Part shown: positions 1 through 15,649 of the stretch, piece by piece | How positions within the stretch are numbered: the stretch's first letter is position 1 | How the letters are laid out: the number at the start of each line of letters is the position of its first letter | Assembly: GCF_002157355.1 (NCBI RefSeq) | Contig: NZ_LYMK01000001.1 | Span: 62,001-126,000 of the forward strand | Reading direction: 5' to 3' | From: Variovorax sp. JS1663 | GTDB taxonomy: Bacteria; Pseudomonadota; Gammaproteobacteria; Burkholderiales; Burkholderiaceae_C | Length of the DNA: 64,000 bases | The notes under the pieces: model-generated | Seen by the model: the letters and a program-made list of their open reading frames with translations, nothing else | Database searches by the model: none | Told to the model about the DNA's origin: nothing | Translations under genes and position numbers: made by a program

Positions 1-2470
<2,470 letters not shown>

Positions 2471-2600
2471 CTCTCCGCCGCCTTTCAGAAAATCCGTGGA
2501 CGCGAGGGACATGGAACGGAGCTGGGTCGTTGGGACCGCCAAATTATGCAAAGGCCTCCGTCCGCGAGCGCCGCCGAAAGGACGATGGCGGCGTTGTCCG

Positions 2601-3716
2601 TCAGAGCCGCAGCGTGATCGCTGACAGGGCGCAGACCAGCAGGAACGGGATCGCGATGCGGTGGAACTCGCGCAGGCCGTGCGGCACCTTCGCCAGCCGC
2701 AGCGCGATCAGGTTGGCCAGCGAGCCCAGCACGCAGCCGAAGCCGCCCACGCTCACGCCCGCGGCCAGCGCCGGCAGGTCGTGCACGTAGCGGTCCAGCA
2801 GGATGGTGGCCGGCACGTTGCTGATGAACTGCGAGACGGCGATGGCGGCCAGGTAGGCGCGCCAGCCCTCGTCGATCGGCCACTGCTGCAGCAGGGCGGC
2901 GATGGTCGGCAGTTCGGCGAACTGGCGCAGGTCCACGAACATCAGCGCGATGATCAGCAGCAGCGTCCAGTCGATGCCCAGCAGCACGCGTGGGCGCAGC
3001 AGCAGGAAGGCGCCGAACACCAGGCCCAGGCCGGCCGGCAGCCAGCGTTGGTCGAGCGCGACCACGAAGGCGACGAAAAGCAGGGCAGACAGTGCCAGCA
3101 GCCGCGGCTGTGCGGGCGCGGCCTCGCCGGCCGGCTTGAGCTGGATCTCCACGCGCGGCACCAGGAAGCGCACCGCGGCGAAGAGCCAGAACAGCATCAC
3201 GGCCACGGTGGGCGCCATCATGCCCATGAAGCCGATGAAGCTCTCGCCCGAGCGGTGCCACAGGTAGAGGTTCTGCGGATTGCCGATCGGCGTGAGGGCC
3301 GAGCCCGCGTTGACGGCCAGCGCCTCCAGCACCACCAGCCGCGCCAGCGGCAGATGGGCCTGGGCCGCCAGCACGCGCGTGAGCGGCACCAGCAGGAACA
3401 GGCTCACGTCGTTGGTGACCAGGGCCGACAGGCCGGCCGCGGCAGCCACCAGGAAGAAGACCAGATGGCGCAGCTCGGTGGTCTGCGCCAGGAGCCGCGC
3501 GGCCACGGATTGCAGCACGCCGCTCTTCTCGACGCCCTGCGTGATGGCCAGCAGGCCGGCCAGCGCGCCGAGCGTCTGCCAGTCGACCAGCTTCAGGTAG
3601 TCCAGCGGCGCGCGCGGGCGCATGACGGCGAAGACGATCGCCACGGCCAGCAGCACCCACAGCAGGCCGTTGCCGCCGCCGTGCTCGGCGCCGGCGTCAG
3701 GAGGCGTCGCGTTCAC
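2601..3716 (-). CDS. SLC13/ArsB-like anion permease
   Basis: This 371-residue inner-membrane protein consists of repeated hydrophobic helices. It carries the ion-transporter-superfamily pattern NAGSALTPIGNPQNLYLW near the middle and a second re-entrant-like segment SQFISNVPATILLDRY near the end, which places it among CitMHS/SLC13/ArsB-type secondary transporters. The start is GTG, and its first 20 bases overlap the 3' end of the upstream acyl-CoA synthetase gene, so the two are translationally coupled. The substrate (a carboxylate, sulfate or other oxyanion) cannot be read from the sequence. Coupling to an adenylate-forming enzyme suggests an organic acid, but that is inference. Confidence 0.8.
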   Translation of the reverse strand: MNATPPDAGAEHGGGNGLLWVLLAVAIVFAVMRPRAPLDYLKLVDWQTLGALAGLLAITQGVEKSGVLQSVAARLLAQTTELRHLVFFLVAAAAGLSALVTNDVSLFLLVPLTRVLAAQAHLPLARLVVLEALAVNAGSALTPIGNPQNLYLWHRSGESFIGFMGMMAPTVAVMLFWLFAAVRFLVPRVEIQLKPAGEAAPAQPRLLALSALLFVAFVVALDQRWLPAGLGLVFGAFLLLRPRVLLGIDWTLLLIIALMFVDLRQFAELPTIAALLQQWPIDEGWRAYLAAIAVSQFISNVPATILLDRYVHDLPALAAGVSVGGFGCVLGSLANLIALRLAKVPHGLREFHRIAIPFLLVCALSAITLRL

Positions 3717-5244
3717 GCAGCTCGCGCTTGAGCACCTTGCCGATCGCGCTGCGCGGCAGCTCCTCGATCAGGTGCAGGCGCGCCAGCCGCTGGGTCTTGC
3801 CGACCTGCGCATTGGCCCATTGCAGCAACGCCTCGGCCGGCGTGCCGTCGCCCGCACGGCGCACGACAAAGGCGACCGGGGTCTCGCCCCATTGCTCGGA
3901 GGGGACGCCGACCACGGCGGCCTCGGCCACCGCGGCGTGGCCGCGCAGCACGGCCTCCAGGTCGCTCGGGTAGATGTTGAAGCCGCCGCTGATGATCATG
4001 TCCTTCTTGCGGTCGAACAGCGTGAGGAAGCCGTCCTCGTCGAAGCGGCCGATGTCGCCGGTGCGGATGAAGCGCTTGCCCGTGGCGTCGAACCACTCGG
4101 CCTCGCGCGTCTTCTCGGGCTGGCGGTGGTAGCCGACCATCATGCCGGCCGAATGGCCCACCACCTCGCCGGCCTCGCCGCGCGGCACCTCGTGGCCCGA
4201 TTCGTCGATCAGCCGGATGTCGCTGCCCTCGGCCGGCTGGCCCACGGTGTGCAGCTTGTCCGGGTGCAGGTGGGCTTCCAGGATGCAGGTGCCGCCGCCC
4301 TCGGTCATGCCGTAGAACTCGACCAGGCCGCCCGGCCAGCGCTTCAGGACGTCGGCCTTGAGCGCGGCGCCGAAGGGGGCGCTGGTGCTGAACTTGAAGC
4401 GGAAGCGCGAGAGGTCGTGGCGGTCGAAGTCCGGGTGTGCCATCAGGCGCTGGTACTGAACCGGCACCAGCATCGTGTGTGTCGCGCGGTACCGCTCGGC
4501 CAGGGCGAGGTAGGCGGTTGCGTCGAACTTGGGCATCAGCACCACGCAGCCGCCGTAGGCCAGCGTGGGGAAGAAGACTACCAGCGTGGTGTTGGAGTAC
4601 AGCGGCGTCGACAGCAGCGTGACCGTCTCGGGGCCGTACTCGTACTTCGCCCCGCGGCGCACGTGGGCCCAGCGCATGCCGTGGCCCTGCACGATGCCCT
4701 TGGGCTCGCCGGTGGTGCCGGAGGAATAGATGATGTTGAAGGGCCAGGAGGGCTGCGGCTCGACCGGCAGCGGACGCGTGCCCGCCGGCGCCAGCCAGGC
4801 GTCGAAGTCCGATCCGGCCGCACTGCCGTCGATCGCCACGCGCGGGATCACGCCTTCGGCGGGCACGCCGAACAGGCCCGTGGTCGTGGCATCGAGGAAG
4901 AGGAGGCGCGCCTGCGCGTCTTCCGTCATCCGTGCCAGGCTGGCTGGCGTGGCACTCGGTGCCAGCGGCGCGACGGCGACGCCGGCACGCAGCGCGCCCA
5001 GGAACAGCGCCGCGTAGCGCGTGCCGGAGCCGGCGCAGACCGCGATCGCATCGCCCGCGCGCAGGCCGTCGCGCTGCAGGGCCGCGGCGACGCGGTCCAT
5101 CAGCGCGTCCAGCGCGCGGTAGTCGAGGCTGTGCTCGGGATCGACCAGCGCTGGGCGCTGCGGGGCTTCCTGCGCATGTAGCCGGATCAGGTCGGCGATC
5201 ACGCCGAACTCGCAGGCCGTGAGGGCCTCGATGCCGCTCATCAC
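3697..5244 (-). CDS. AMP-dependent acyl-CoA synthetase (ANL superfamily)
   Basis: This 515-residue class I adenylate-forming enzyme activates a carboxylic acid as acyl-AMP and transfers it to CoA. Visible motifs are the P-loop-like IIYSSGTTGEPKGIVQGH, the A5 motif FYGMTEGGG, the hinge-region segment TGDIGRFDEDGFLTLFDRKKDMI, and the C-terminal catalytic lysine in RSAIGKVLKREL. Its length is normal for the family and it appears complete. It overlaps the downstream permease gene and lies 16 bp after the lipA stop-side boundary on the same strand. Substrate specificity is not deducible; it could equally be a long-chain, aromatic or malonate-type synthetase. Confidence 0.85.
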   Translation of the reverse strand: MMSGIEALTACEFGVIADLIRLHAQEAPQRPALVDPEHSLDYRALDALMDRVAAALQRDGLRAGDAIAVCAGSGTRYAALFLGALRAGVAVAPLAPSATPASLARMTEDAQARLLFLDATTTGLFGVPAEGVIPRVAIDGSAAGSDFDAWLAPAGTRPLPVEPQPSWPFNIIYSSGTTGEPKGIVQGHGMRWAHVRRGAKYEYGPETVTLLSTPLYSNTTLVVFFPTLAYGGCVVLMPKFDATAYLALAERYRATHTMLVPVQYQRLMAHPDFDRHDLSRFRFKFSTSAPFGAALKADVLKRWPGGLVEFYGMTEGGGTCILEAHLHPDKLHTVGQPAEGSDIRLIDESGHEVPRGEAGEVVGHSAGMMVGYHRQPEKTREAEWFDATGKRFIRTGDIGRFDEDGFLTLFDRKKDMIISGGFNIYPSDLEAVLRGHAAVAEAAVVGVPSEQWGETPVAFVVRRAGDGTPAEALLQWANAQVGKTQRLARLHLIEELPRSAIGKVLKRELRERDAS

Positions 5245-5260
5245 GACCCTCCTTTTTCGG

Positions 5261-6241
5261 TCAGACGCCGGCAGCGTGCGCCTGCTGGTCCGCGTGGTAG
5301 CTGCTGCGCACCATCGCGCCCACCGCGGCGTGGCTGAAGCCCATCTTGTAGGCCTCTTCCTCGAACAACTTGAAGGTGTCGGGGTGCACGTAGCGGCGCA
5401 CCGGCAGGTGGCTGTTGCTGGGGGAGAGGTACTGGCCGATGGTCAGCATGTCGATGTCGTGCGCGCGCATGTCGCGCATGACCTGAAGGATCTCCTCGTC
5501 GGTCTCGCCCAGGCCGACCATGATGCCGCTCTTGGTCGGCACGTTCGGATGCAGGGCCTTGAACTTCTTCAGCAGGCTCAGGCTGAACTGGTAGTCGCTG
5601 CCGGGGCGTGCTTCCTTGTAGAGACGGGGGATGGTCTCGAGGTTGTGGTTCATCACGTCCGGCGGGGCGGCCTTGAGGATCTCCAGCGCGCGGTCGTCGC
5701 GGCCGCGGAAGTCGGGCACCAGGATCTCGATCTGGGTCTGCGGCGAGAGCTCGCGCGTGTGGCGGATGCAGTCCACGAAGTGCTGGCTGCCGCCGTCGCG
5801 CAGGTCGTCGCGGTCCACGCTGGTGATCACCACGTACTTCAGGCGCAGCTTCGCGATGGTCTTCGCAAGGTTGAGCGGCTCGTCCTTGTCCAGCGGGTCG
5901 GGGCGGCCATGGCCCACGTCGCAGAAGGGGCAGCGCCGCGTGCACTTGTCGCCCATGATCATGAAGGTGGCGGTGCCCTTGCCAAAGCACTCGCCGATGT
6001 TGGGGCAGGAGGCCTCTTCGCAGACCGTGTGCAGGTTGCTCTCGCGCAGGATCTGCTTGATCTCGTAGAAGCGGGTGCTGGGGCTGCCGGCCTTGACGCG
6101 GATCCACTCGGGCTTCTTGAGCACCTCGGCCTGCACCACCTTGACCGGGATGCGCGAGAGCTTGGCCGCGGCCTTTTGCTTGGCCAGCGGGTTGTAGGTG
6201 TCGGCGCCTTGGGCGTCGCGGACGACTTCGGTGGTGCTCAT
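5261..6241 (-). CDS. lipA: Lipoyl synthase (radical SAM)
   Basis: Lipoyl synthase inserts two sulfurs into octanoyl groups on lipoyl domains of 2-oxoacid dehydrogenases and the glycine cleavage H protein, in the cytoplasm. The auxiliary 4Fe-4S cluster cysteines lie in C74-C79-C85 ([13 protein letters not shown]) and the radical-SAM cluster in C100-C104-C107 (CTRRCPFC). At 326 residues the length is typical, and the protein is complete. It sits directly after lipB on the same strand, giving the usual pair for octanoyl transfer followed by sulfur insertion. Confidence 0.97.
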   Translation of the reverse strand: MSTTEVVRDAQGADTYNPLAKQKAAAKLSRIPVKVVQAEVLKKPEWIRVKAGSPSTRFYEIKQILRESNLHTVCEEASCPNIGECFGKGTATFMIMGDKCTRRCPFCDVGHGRPDPLDKDEPLNLAKTIAKLRLKYVVITSVDRDDLRDGGSQHFVDCIRHTRELSPQTQIEILVPDFRGRDDRALEILKAAPPDVMNHNLETIPRLYKEARPGSDYQFSLSLLKKFKALHPNVPTKSGIMVGLGETDEEILQVMRDMRAHDIDMLTIGQYLSPSNSHLPVRRYVHPDTFKLFEEEAYKMGFSHAAVGAMVRSSYHADQQAHAAGV

Positions 6242-6260
6242 GGCGGTGCGTGGGTGGTGG

Positions 6261-6935
6261 TCAGCGGGCGAGGTAGACGGCGAGCTTGGCAGCCAGTACT
6301 TGCGCGGCCTCGTCCCAGGTTGTTTGGACGCCGATTGTAGAAAGATCGACGGTTTTCAGGCCAGCGTAGCCGCAGGGGTCGATGCGGGTGAAGGGTTCCA
6401 GGTCCATCGCCACGTTGAGCGCGACGCCGTGGTAGGTGCAGTGCCGGCTGATCTTGATGCCCAGCGCGGCGATCTTGCCGAGACCGCGGAAGGGGTCGGC
6501 CGGATGGGCCGGGCCGGTCAGCGCCGCGTGCGAGAACGGGTCGTCCAGGCGCACGTAGATGCCGGGGGCGCCGCCCACGCGGTGGCCGGTGACGCCGAAA
6601 TGCGACAGCGTGCGGATCACCGATTCCTCGATCCGGTAGACGTATTCCTTGACGTAGTAGCCAGCGCGCTTGAGGTCGATCAACGGATAGGCCACCACCT
6701 GGCCCGGGCCGTGGTAGGTGACCTGGCCGCCGCGGTCGGTCTGAATCACCGGGATCGCGCCCGGGGCCAGCACGTGGCCTGCGCGGCCGGCCAGGCCCTG
6801 GGTGTAGACCGGCGGGTGCTCGCACAGCCACAGCAAGTCGGCCGATTCGGGCGTGCGCCCTTGCGTGAGGCGCTGCATCGCGGCGAAGGTAGGCAGGTAG
6901 TCGACCCGGCCGAGCCAGTCGACCTCCAGCGTCAC
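6261..6935 (-). CDS. lipB: Octanoyl-[ACP]-protein N-octanoyltransferase
   Basis: This enzyme transfers octanoate from ACP to lipoyl-domain lysines, supplying the LipA substrate. The BPL/LplA/LipB fold motifs [29 protein letters not shown] (thiol of the acyl-enzyme) and NVAMDLEPF are all present. A GTG at 6935 that overlaps the TGA of the upstream DUF493 gene gives a 224-residue protein of normal length. A longer open frame upstream is merely the antisense-free read-through of the DUF493 region, so GTG is chosen as the start. The tight overlap argues for co-translation within dat - DUF493 - lipB - lipA. Confidence 0.93.
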   Translation of the reverse strand: MTLEVDWLGRVDYLPTFAAMQRLTQGRTPESADLLWLCEHPPVYTQGLAGRAGHVLAPGAIPVIQTDRGGQVTYHGPGQVVAYPLIDLKRAGYYVKEYVYRIEESVIRTLSHFGVTGHRVGGAPGIYVRLDDPFSHAALTGPAHPADPFRGLGKIAALGIKISRHCTYHGVALNVAMDLEPFTRIDPCGYAGLKTVDLSTIGVQTTWDEAAQVLAAKLAVYLAR

Positions 6936-7249
6936 AACACCACCTTGACCATCGGATGCGCGGTCAGCGCCCGGTAGATGTCGTCGAGCTGCTCGCGGCT
7001 GGTGGCGGTCACCGTGATGGTCACGCCCAGGTAGTTGCCGGCCGAGCTGGGGCGCAGCTCGACGGTGCTGGCGTCGAAGTCCGGATCGAAGCGCTCGGCG
7101 ATCTGGGTGATCGCGTGCACGAAGCCGTCCGCCTTCGCGCCCATCACCTTGATCGGGAATTTCGAGGGGTACTCGATCAGCGAATCCTTGCGTGCGTCGA
7201 TCGGCTTGTCGGTGGGTTGATCGGTGGGCTTGTCCGTGGGCTCGCTCAT
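6932..7249 (-). CDS. DUF493 (YbeD-like) protein
   Basis: This is a small 105-residue cytoplasmic protein. The DUF493 core runs from about residue 26 ([12 protein letters not shown]) to the end (MVKVVL). The core is the ACT-like alpha/beta fold of E. coli YbeD, a family repeatedly found beside lipB. The N-terminus is an odd low-complexity tail built from repeated TDKP/TDQP tetrapeptides absent from the core family. It overlaps dat by 4 bp upstream and lipB by 4 bp downstream. Its role is undefined; a regulatory function in lipoate metabolism is the usual suggestion. Confidence 0.9.
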   Translation of the reverse strand: MSEPTDKPTDQPTDKPIDARKDSLIEYPSKFPIKVMGAKADGFVHAITQIAERFDPDFDASTVELRPSSAGNYLGVTITVTATSREQLDDIYRALTAHPMVKVVL

Positions 7250-8151
7250 GCTGTGACTCCTTGTTCCTGTGCGCTGCGTTCCTTGGCGCGCTGATAACCG
7301 GCATCGATGGCCTGGAACACCGGCCCCACGCGGCCGCTGCCGATGGGCCGGCCATCGAGTGTGACGACCGGCTGCACCTCCTTGCTGGCCGAGGAGATCA
7401 ACAGCTCGTCGGCGCCGAAGACCTCCTCGCGCGCGATGCGGCGCAGCGTGAAGGGAATGCCGGCCTCGACGCAGATGCGCTCGATCAGGCCGTAGCGGAT
7501 GCCGGCGAGCACCATCTCGTCCTTCAGAGGGCCGGACACCGCGCCATCCTTCACCACCCAGACGTTGCTGGACGAGGCTTCGCTCAGCCAGTCGCCGCGG
7601 AACATGATGGTCTCGGCCGCGCCGGCCTCCACGCTGATCTGCCGCGCCAGCACCGCGCCCAGCAGGCTGGTGCTCTTGATGTGCGCCTTCTGCCAGCGGA
7701 AGTCATGCGCACTGACGCAGGCCACGCCCTTGGCACGCACCGCATCGGGCACCGGCTTCATCGGGTTGAGCATCATGAACACGGTGGGCGTGAGCCCCTT
7801 CGGCATCGCATGCTCGCGCGGCGCCACGCCGCGCGTGACCTGGATGTAGATGGCCTGCACGGCCGCGCGCTCGGCCGGCGGGCTGGCCTCGATCAGGCGC
7901 ATCGCGGTCGCGCGCCATGCGCCATGCGACAGCGGGTTGGGCACGCGCAGCTCGGCCAGCGAGCGGCCCAGCCGGGCCATGTGCTCCTCGAAGCAGAAAG
8001 GTGCGCCGCCGTAGACCGGCACCACTTCGTACACGCCGTCGCCGAAGATGAAGCCGCGGTCGAGCACGCTGATCCGCGCATCGCGCAGCGGCGTGTAGTC
8101 GCCGTCGAGGTAGCAGAGAGAATCGGGGAGGGCGTCGACGATCGGATGCAT
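7246..8151 (-). CDS. dat: D-amino acid aminotransferase (class IV PLP enzyme)
   Basis: This 301-residue fold-type IV PLP transaminase belongs to the D-alanine aminotransferase / branched-chain aminotransferase group. It shows the N-terminal [15 protein letters not shown] segment, a lysine in [17 protein letters not shown] that fits the Schiff-base lysine region, and the [10 protein letters not shown] cofactor-phosphate region. The reaction expected is D-alanine plus 2-oxoglutarate to pyruvate plus D-glutamate for peptidoglycan precursors; a branched-chain specificity is possible. It is the first gene of the minus-strand unit leading to lipA and lies head-to-head with atpI across a 171-bp intergenic region. 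Confidence 0.85.
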   Translation of the reverse strand: MHPIVDALPDSLCYLDGDYTPLRDARISVLDRGFIFGDGVYEVVPVYGGAPFCFEEHMARLGRSLAELRVPNPLSHGAWRATAMRLIEASPPAERAAVQAIYIQVTRGVAPREHAMPKGLTPTVFMMLNPMKPVPDAVRAKGVACVSAHDFRWQKAHIKSTSLLGAVLARQISVEAGAAETIMFRGDWLSEASSSNVWVVKDGAVSGPLKDEMVLAGIRYGLIERICVEAGIPFTLRRIAREEVFGADELLISSASKEVQPVVTLDGRPIGSGRVGPVFQAIDAGYQRAKERSAQEQGVTA

Positions 8152-8268
8152 GAGGGATTATGGTGGGGGCATGGGCGCGCTTTCCAACGTGCCCATCTTC
8201 ATCCGCCCCGCGCGCAAGGGCGTTGCGCGAGCTGACTGGAAGCTGGCGGAGGGCCGTGGGTTTCTACT

Positions 8269-8274
8269 TATAAT
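8269..8274 (+). promoter_or_regulatory. Candidate -10 element for the atp operon
   Basis: A perfect TATAAT lies in the dat-atpI intergenic region, about 50 bases before the first atpI ATG. No recognisable -35 hexamer is found 16-18 bases upstream, so only the -10 supports the call. Confidence 0.35.
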
Positions 8275-8322
8275 CAGTGGCTTTGTGAAAATTCTGGGTC
8301 GTCATCCGGGCTTCATTACGAT

Positions 8323-8814
8323 ATGAAAACAATGGCCCGCGATGACCGAGACAGGGATGTCCATGAGGACGGACAGGACCTGGATGCCGACTTCAAGCCG
8401 CTGAGTGCCGAAGAGGCGCAGCGGCTGCGCGAACGGAAGCCGTTGATCTCGCCTTGGCGCGTGATCGCGATCCAGGTCGTGGCGGGGCTGCTGGTGGCTT
8501 TGGTCGCCTGGGGCTTGTCGGGGAGGCTGAGTGTGGGATGGTCCGCCGGCTACGGCGCACTGGCGGTGGTGATTCCCTCCGCGGTGTTCGCAAGAGGGCT
8601 GACCGGGAGGTTTTCTTCGTTGAATGCGGGCACCGCGGTGTTCGGATTCTTCTTGTGGGAAATGGTCAAGTTGGTCTTGTCGGTGGCGATGCTGCTCGCC
8701 GCGCCAAGACTGATAACGGCGCTGAGCTGGCCGGCAATGCTGGTCGGCCTGGTGGTGACAATGAAGGCGGCCTGGGTGGCAGTGATGCTGGCACCCAAGG
8801 GCCGGAAAATTTAA
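8323..8814 (+). CDS. atpI: ATP synthase subunit I
   Basis: This 163-residue membrane protein opens the ATP synthase operon. An acidic N-terminus of about 45 residues is followed by four hydrophobic segments (from VIAIQVVAGLLVALVAWGL to MLVGLVVTMKAAWVAVM). AtpI is thought to assist c-ring assembly or magnesium handling and is not part of the finished enzyme. The ATG at 8332 is an alternative start. It ends 13 bp before atpB. Confidence 0.88.
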   Translation: MKTMARDDRDRDVHEDGQDLDADFKPLSAEEAQRLRERKPLISPWRVIAIQVVAGLLVALVAWGLSGRLSVGWSAGYGALAVVIPSAVFARGLTGRFSSLNAGTAVFGFFLWEMVKLVLSVAMLLAAPRLITALSWPAMLVGLVVTMKAAWVAVMLAPKGRKI

Positions 8815-8827
8815 AGACGAGTAACGG

Positions 8828-9688
8828 ATGGCTGCTGAAAACGCTGCGGAACATGGGGGTCAGACCGCTGGTGAATACATCGTTCACCACTTGACCCATC
8901 TTCAAAGCTCCAAGCCGGCAGGTGTTGCCGATTTCTCGGTTTTCAACTTCGATTCCATCTTCTTCGCGATCCTGCTGGGCGTGATCGGCTGCTGGCTGCT
9001 CTGGCTGGGTGCGCGCAAGGCGACCTCGGGCGTGCCAGGGCGCTTCCAGGCCGCCGTGGAGATCCTGGTCGAGGTGGTCGACCAGCAGGCCAAGGGCATC
9101 GTGCACAACGCGACCAGCCGCAAGTTCGTCGCTCCGCTCGCGCTCACCGTCTTCGTGTGGATCTTCATGCTCAACGCGATGGATCTCTTGCCGGTCGATC
9201 TGCTGCCCTGGATCTTCGGCTTGATCCATGGCGATCCGCATCACGCCTACCTGCGCGTGGTCCCCACGGCTGACCTGTCGGTCGCCATGGGCCTGTCGGT
9301 TTCGGTACTGCTGATCTGCCTGTACTACAACATCAAGATCAAGGGCGCCGGCGGCTGGGTGCACGAGTTGTTCACCGCGCCCTTCGGCAACCACTGGGCG
9401 CTCTATCCCTTCAATTTCGCGATGCAGCTCATCGAGTTCGTCGCCAAGACGGTCTCGCACGGCATGCGTCTGTTCGGCAACATGTATGCCGGCGAACTGA
9501 TCTTCCTGCTGATCGCACTGATGGGCGGCGCCTTCACGCTGTCGGCCACCGGCGTCCTCCTTGCGCTGGGCCACATCATCGCCGGCACCGCGTGGGCCAT
9601 CTTCCACATCCTGATCATCACCCTGCAGGCCTTCGTGTTCATGATGCTCACGCTCGTGTACGTCGGCCAGGCGCACGATGCCCACTGA
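8828..9688 (+). CDS. atpB: F1Fo ATP synthase subunit a
   Basis: This Fo stator subunit forms the proton half-channels. The essential arginine is R214 in [13 protein letters not shown], matching E. coli aArg210, and the C-terminal helix pair ends in [11 protein letters not shown]. At 286 residues it has the usual length, with an N-terminal soluble extension before the first membrane helix at about 40-60. It lies within the atp operon. Confidence 0.97.
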   Translation: MAAENAAEHGGQTAGEYIVHHLTHLQSSKPAGVADFSVFNFDSIFFAILLGVIGCWLLWLGARKATSGVPGRFQAAVEILVEVVDQQAKGIVHNATSRKFVAPLALTVFVWIFMLNAMDLLPVDLLPWIFGLIHGDPHHAYLRVVPTADLSVAMGLSVSVLLICLYYNIKIKGAGGWVHELFTAPFGNHWALYPFNFAMQLIEFVAKTVSHGMRLFGNMYAGELIFLLIALMGGAFTLSATGVLLALGHIIAGTAWAIFHILIITLQAFVFMMLTLVYVGQAHDAH

Positions 9689-9699
9689 TTGGGCGTTGA

Positions 9700-10026
<327 letters not shown>

Positions 10027-10104
10027 TCGGCTGAGACTTTCTCGTCGAACCCCTGTCGTTCCCTCGGAGCGGCTTCGGATTCAAACCCAATGAGAGGGTA
10101 AAAA

Positions 10105-10575
10105 GTGAGCATTACCGGTACCCTGATCGTCCAGATGATCGTGTTCCTGATTCTTGTCGGGTTCACGATGAAGTACGTGTGGCCGCCGATCGCCAAGGCG
10201 CTGGACGACCGTGCCCAGAAGATCGCCGACGGCCTGGCCGCCGCAGACAAGGCCAAGGCCGCGCTGTCCGAGGCGGACAAGCGGGTGGAAGTCGAACTGG
10301 GCAAGGCGCGCAACGAATCCGCGCAGCGTCTTGCCGATGCCGAACGTCGTGCGCAGGCCATCGTTGAAGAGGCCAAGGCCCGCGCCACGGAAGAAGGCAA
10401 CAAGATCGTCGCCGCCGCCCGCGCCGAAGCAGATCAGCAGGCCGTGAAGGCACGCGAGGCCCTGCGCGAGCAGGTGGCCGTGCTGGCCGTCAAGGGCGCC
10501 GAGCAGATCCTGCGCAAGGAAGTCAACCCGGCCGTGCACGCCGACCTGCTGGCCCGCCTGCAGACCGAACTCTGA
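10105..10575 (+). CDS. atpF: F1Fo ATP synthase subunit b
   Basis: This is the 156-residue peripheral stalk subunit. A single N-terminal membrane helix (about 5-25, [20 protein letters not shown]) is followed by a long charged alanine-rich coiled coil to the C-terminus. The start is GTG, preceded by GAGAGGG. Only one b-type gene is present, so a b2 homodimer is expected. Confidence 0.95.
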   Translation: MSITGTLIVQMIVFLILVGFTMKYVWPPIAKALDDRAQKIADGLAAADKAKAALSEADKRVEVELGKARNESAQRLADAERRAQAIVEEAKARATEEGNKIVAAARAEADQQAVKAREALREQVAVLAVKGAEQILRKEVNPAVHADLLARLQTEL

Positions 10576-10584
10576 CCGCACGCC

Positions 10585-11115
10585 ATGGCTGAACTCGCTA
10601 CCATCGCACGCCCCTACGCCGAGGCCCTGTTCAAGGCGTCCTCGTCGGACCTCGCCGGCGCCAGCGCCTGGCTCGAAAGGGTCGCGGCCATCGCCGCCAA
10701 CCCCGAGCTTCAGCAGTTCGCCGACAACCCCAAGGTGACGCCCGAGCAGGTGCTGGGCGTGATCGCCGGCGCCAACGGCGCGGAGCTTCCGAAGGCTGCC
10801 AGCAACTTCCTGATGGCGCTGCTGGACAACGGCCGCTTCACCGCGCTGCCGGAGATCGCCAAGCAGTTCCGCGCCCTCGCGAATGCGCAGAGCGGCTCTT
10901 CCGACGCCATCGTCTACAGCGCCTTCCCGATCGACGGCGCGGCCCTCGATGGCGTGGCCGCCGCGCTCGAGAAGCGCTTCGGCCGCAAGCTGCAGGTCAG
11001 CGTGCAGCAGGACCCTTCGCTCATCGGCGGCATCCGCGTGGTGGTCGGCGACGAGGTGCTCGACACCTCCGTCAAGGCTCGCCTCGAACAAATGAAAGTT
11101 GCGCTGGCAGCCTGA
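10585..11115 (+). CDS. atpH: F1Fo ATP synthase subunit delta
   Basis: This 176-residue OSCP/delta subunit joins F1 to the peripheral stalk. The N-terminal [12 protein letters not shown] signature and the C-terminal [25 protein letters not shown] signature are both intact. It begins 9 bp after atpF. Confidence 0.96.
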   Translation: MAELATIARPYAEALFKASSSDLAGASAWLERVAAIAANPELQQFADNPKVTPEQVLGVIAGANGAELPKAASNFLMALLDNGRFTALPEIAKQFRALANAQSGSSDAIVYSAFPIDGAALDGVAAALEKRFGRKLQVSVQQDPSLIGGIRVVVGDEVLDTSVKARLEQMKVALAA

Positions 11116-11151
11116 GGCCGCCAGCCCCCTCAACGAAAGAAGGAAAGAGTC

Positions 11152-12705
<1,554 letters not shown>

Positions 12706-12723
12706 TCGAGAAGGAGTAGTCCT

Positions 12724-15073
<2,350 letters not shown>

Positions 15074-15085
15074 GGAAAGATCACC

Positions 15086-15505
15086 ATGGCAGGCACCATT
15101 CATGTGGACGTGGTCAGCGCCGAGGAGTCCATCTTCTCGGGCGAGGCCAGGTTCGTCGCGCTGCCGGGTGAAGCCGGCGAGCTCGGCATCTATCCGCGCC
15201 ACACGCCGCTGATCACGCGCATCCGGCCCGGCGCCGTGCGCATCGAGACGGCCGACGGCAACGAGGAGTTCGTCTTCGTGGCCGGCGGCATCCTGGAGGT
15301 GCAGCCCAACACCGTCACCGTGCTGTCCGACACCGCCATCCGCGGCAAGGACCTCGACGAGGAAAAGGCCAACAAGTCCAAGGCCGCAGCCGAGGAAGCG
15401 CTGAAGAAGGCCAAGAGCGACATCGACATCGCGATGGCCCAGTCCGAGCTGGCCGTGATGGCCGCGCAGATTGCTGCGTTGCGCAAATATCGCCAGAAGA
15501 AATAG
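15086..15505 (+). CDS. atpC: F1Fo ATP synthase subunit epsilon
   Basis: This 139-residue regulatory F1 subunit has an N-terminal beta-sandwich ([31 protein letters not shown]) and a C-terminal helical hairpin rich in lysine and alanine. It is the last gene of the operon and is followed at once by an intrinsic terminator. Confidence 0.96.
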   Translation: MAGTIHVDVVSAEESIFSGEARFVALPGEAGELGIYPRHTPLITRIRPGAVRIETADGNEEFVFVAGGILEVQPNTVTVLSDTAIRGKDLDEEKANKSKAAAEEALKKAKSDIDIAMAQSELAVMAAQIAALRKYRQKK

Positions 15506-15524
15506 AGAGGCTGAGCCTCATCGA

Positions 15525-15555
15525 AAAAGCCGCCCTCGGGCGGCTTTTCCTTTGT
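15525..15555 (+). terminator. Rho-independent terminator of the atp operon
   Basis: A ten-pair stem (AAAAGCCGCC / GGCGGCTTTT) around a short CTCG loop begins 20 bases after the atpC stop and continues into a T-rich tract. This is a textbook intrinsic terminator. Confidence 0.85.
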
Positions 15556-15572
15556 TATTCGAACCAAAATAG

Positions 15573-15595
15573 GCCGAAGTTAAATCTTGTTCGGC
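15573..15595. promoter_or_regulatory. Candidate operator upstream of the ROK regulator
   Basis: The inverted repeat GCCGAA - 11 nt - TTCGGC lies in a locally AT-richer stretch between the atp terminator and the ROK gene. A dyad of about 23 bp here fits autoregulation by a winged-helix ROK repressor. This is inference from position and symmetry only. Confidence 0.35.
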
Positions 15596-15649
15596 TGAAG
15601 CGGGCCGCCTAGTATTCGCCTTCGCCCAGCGGCCCCGTGCCGCGGGTCG

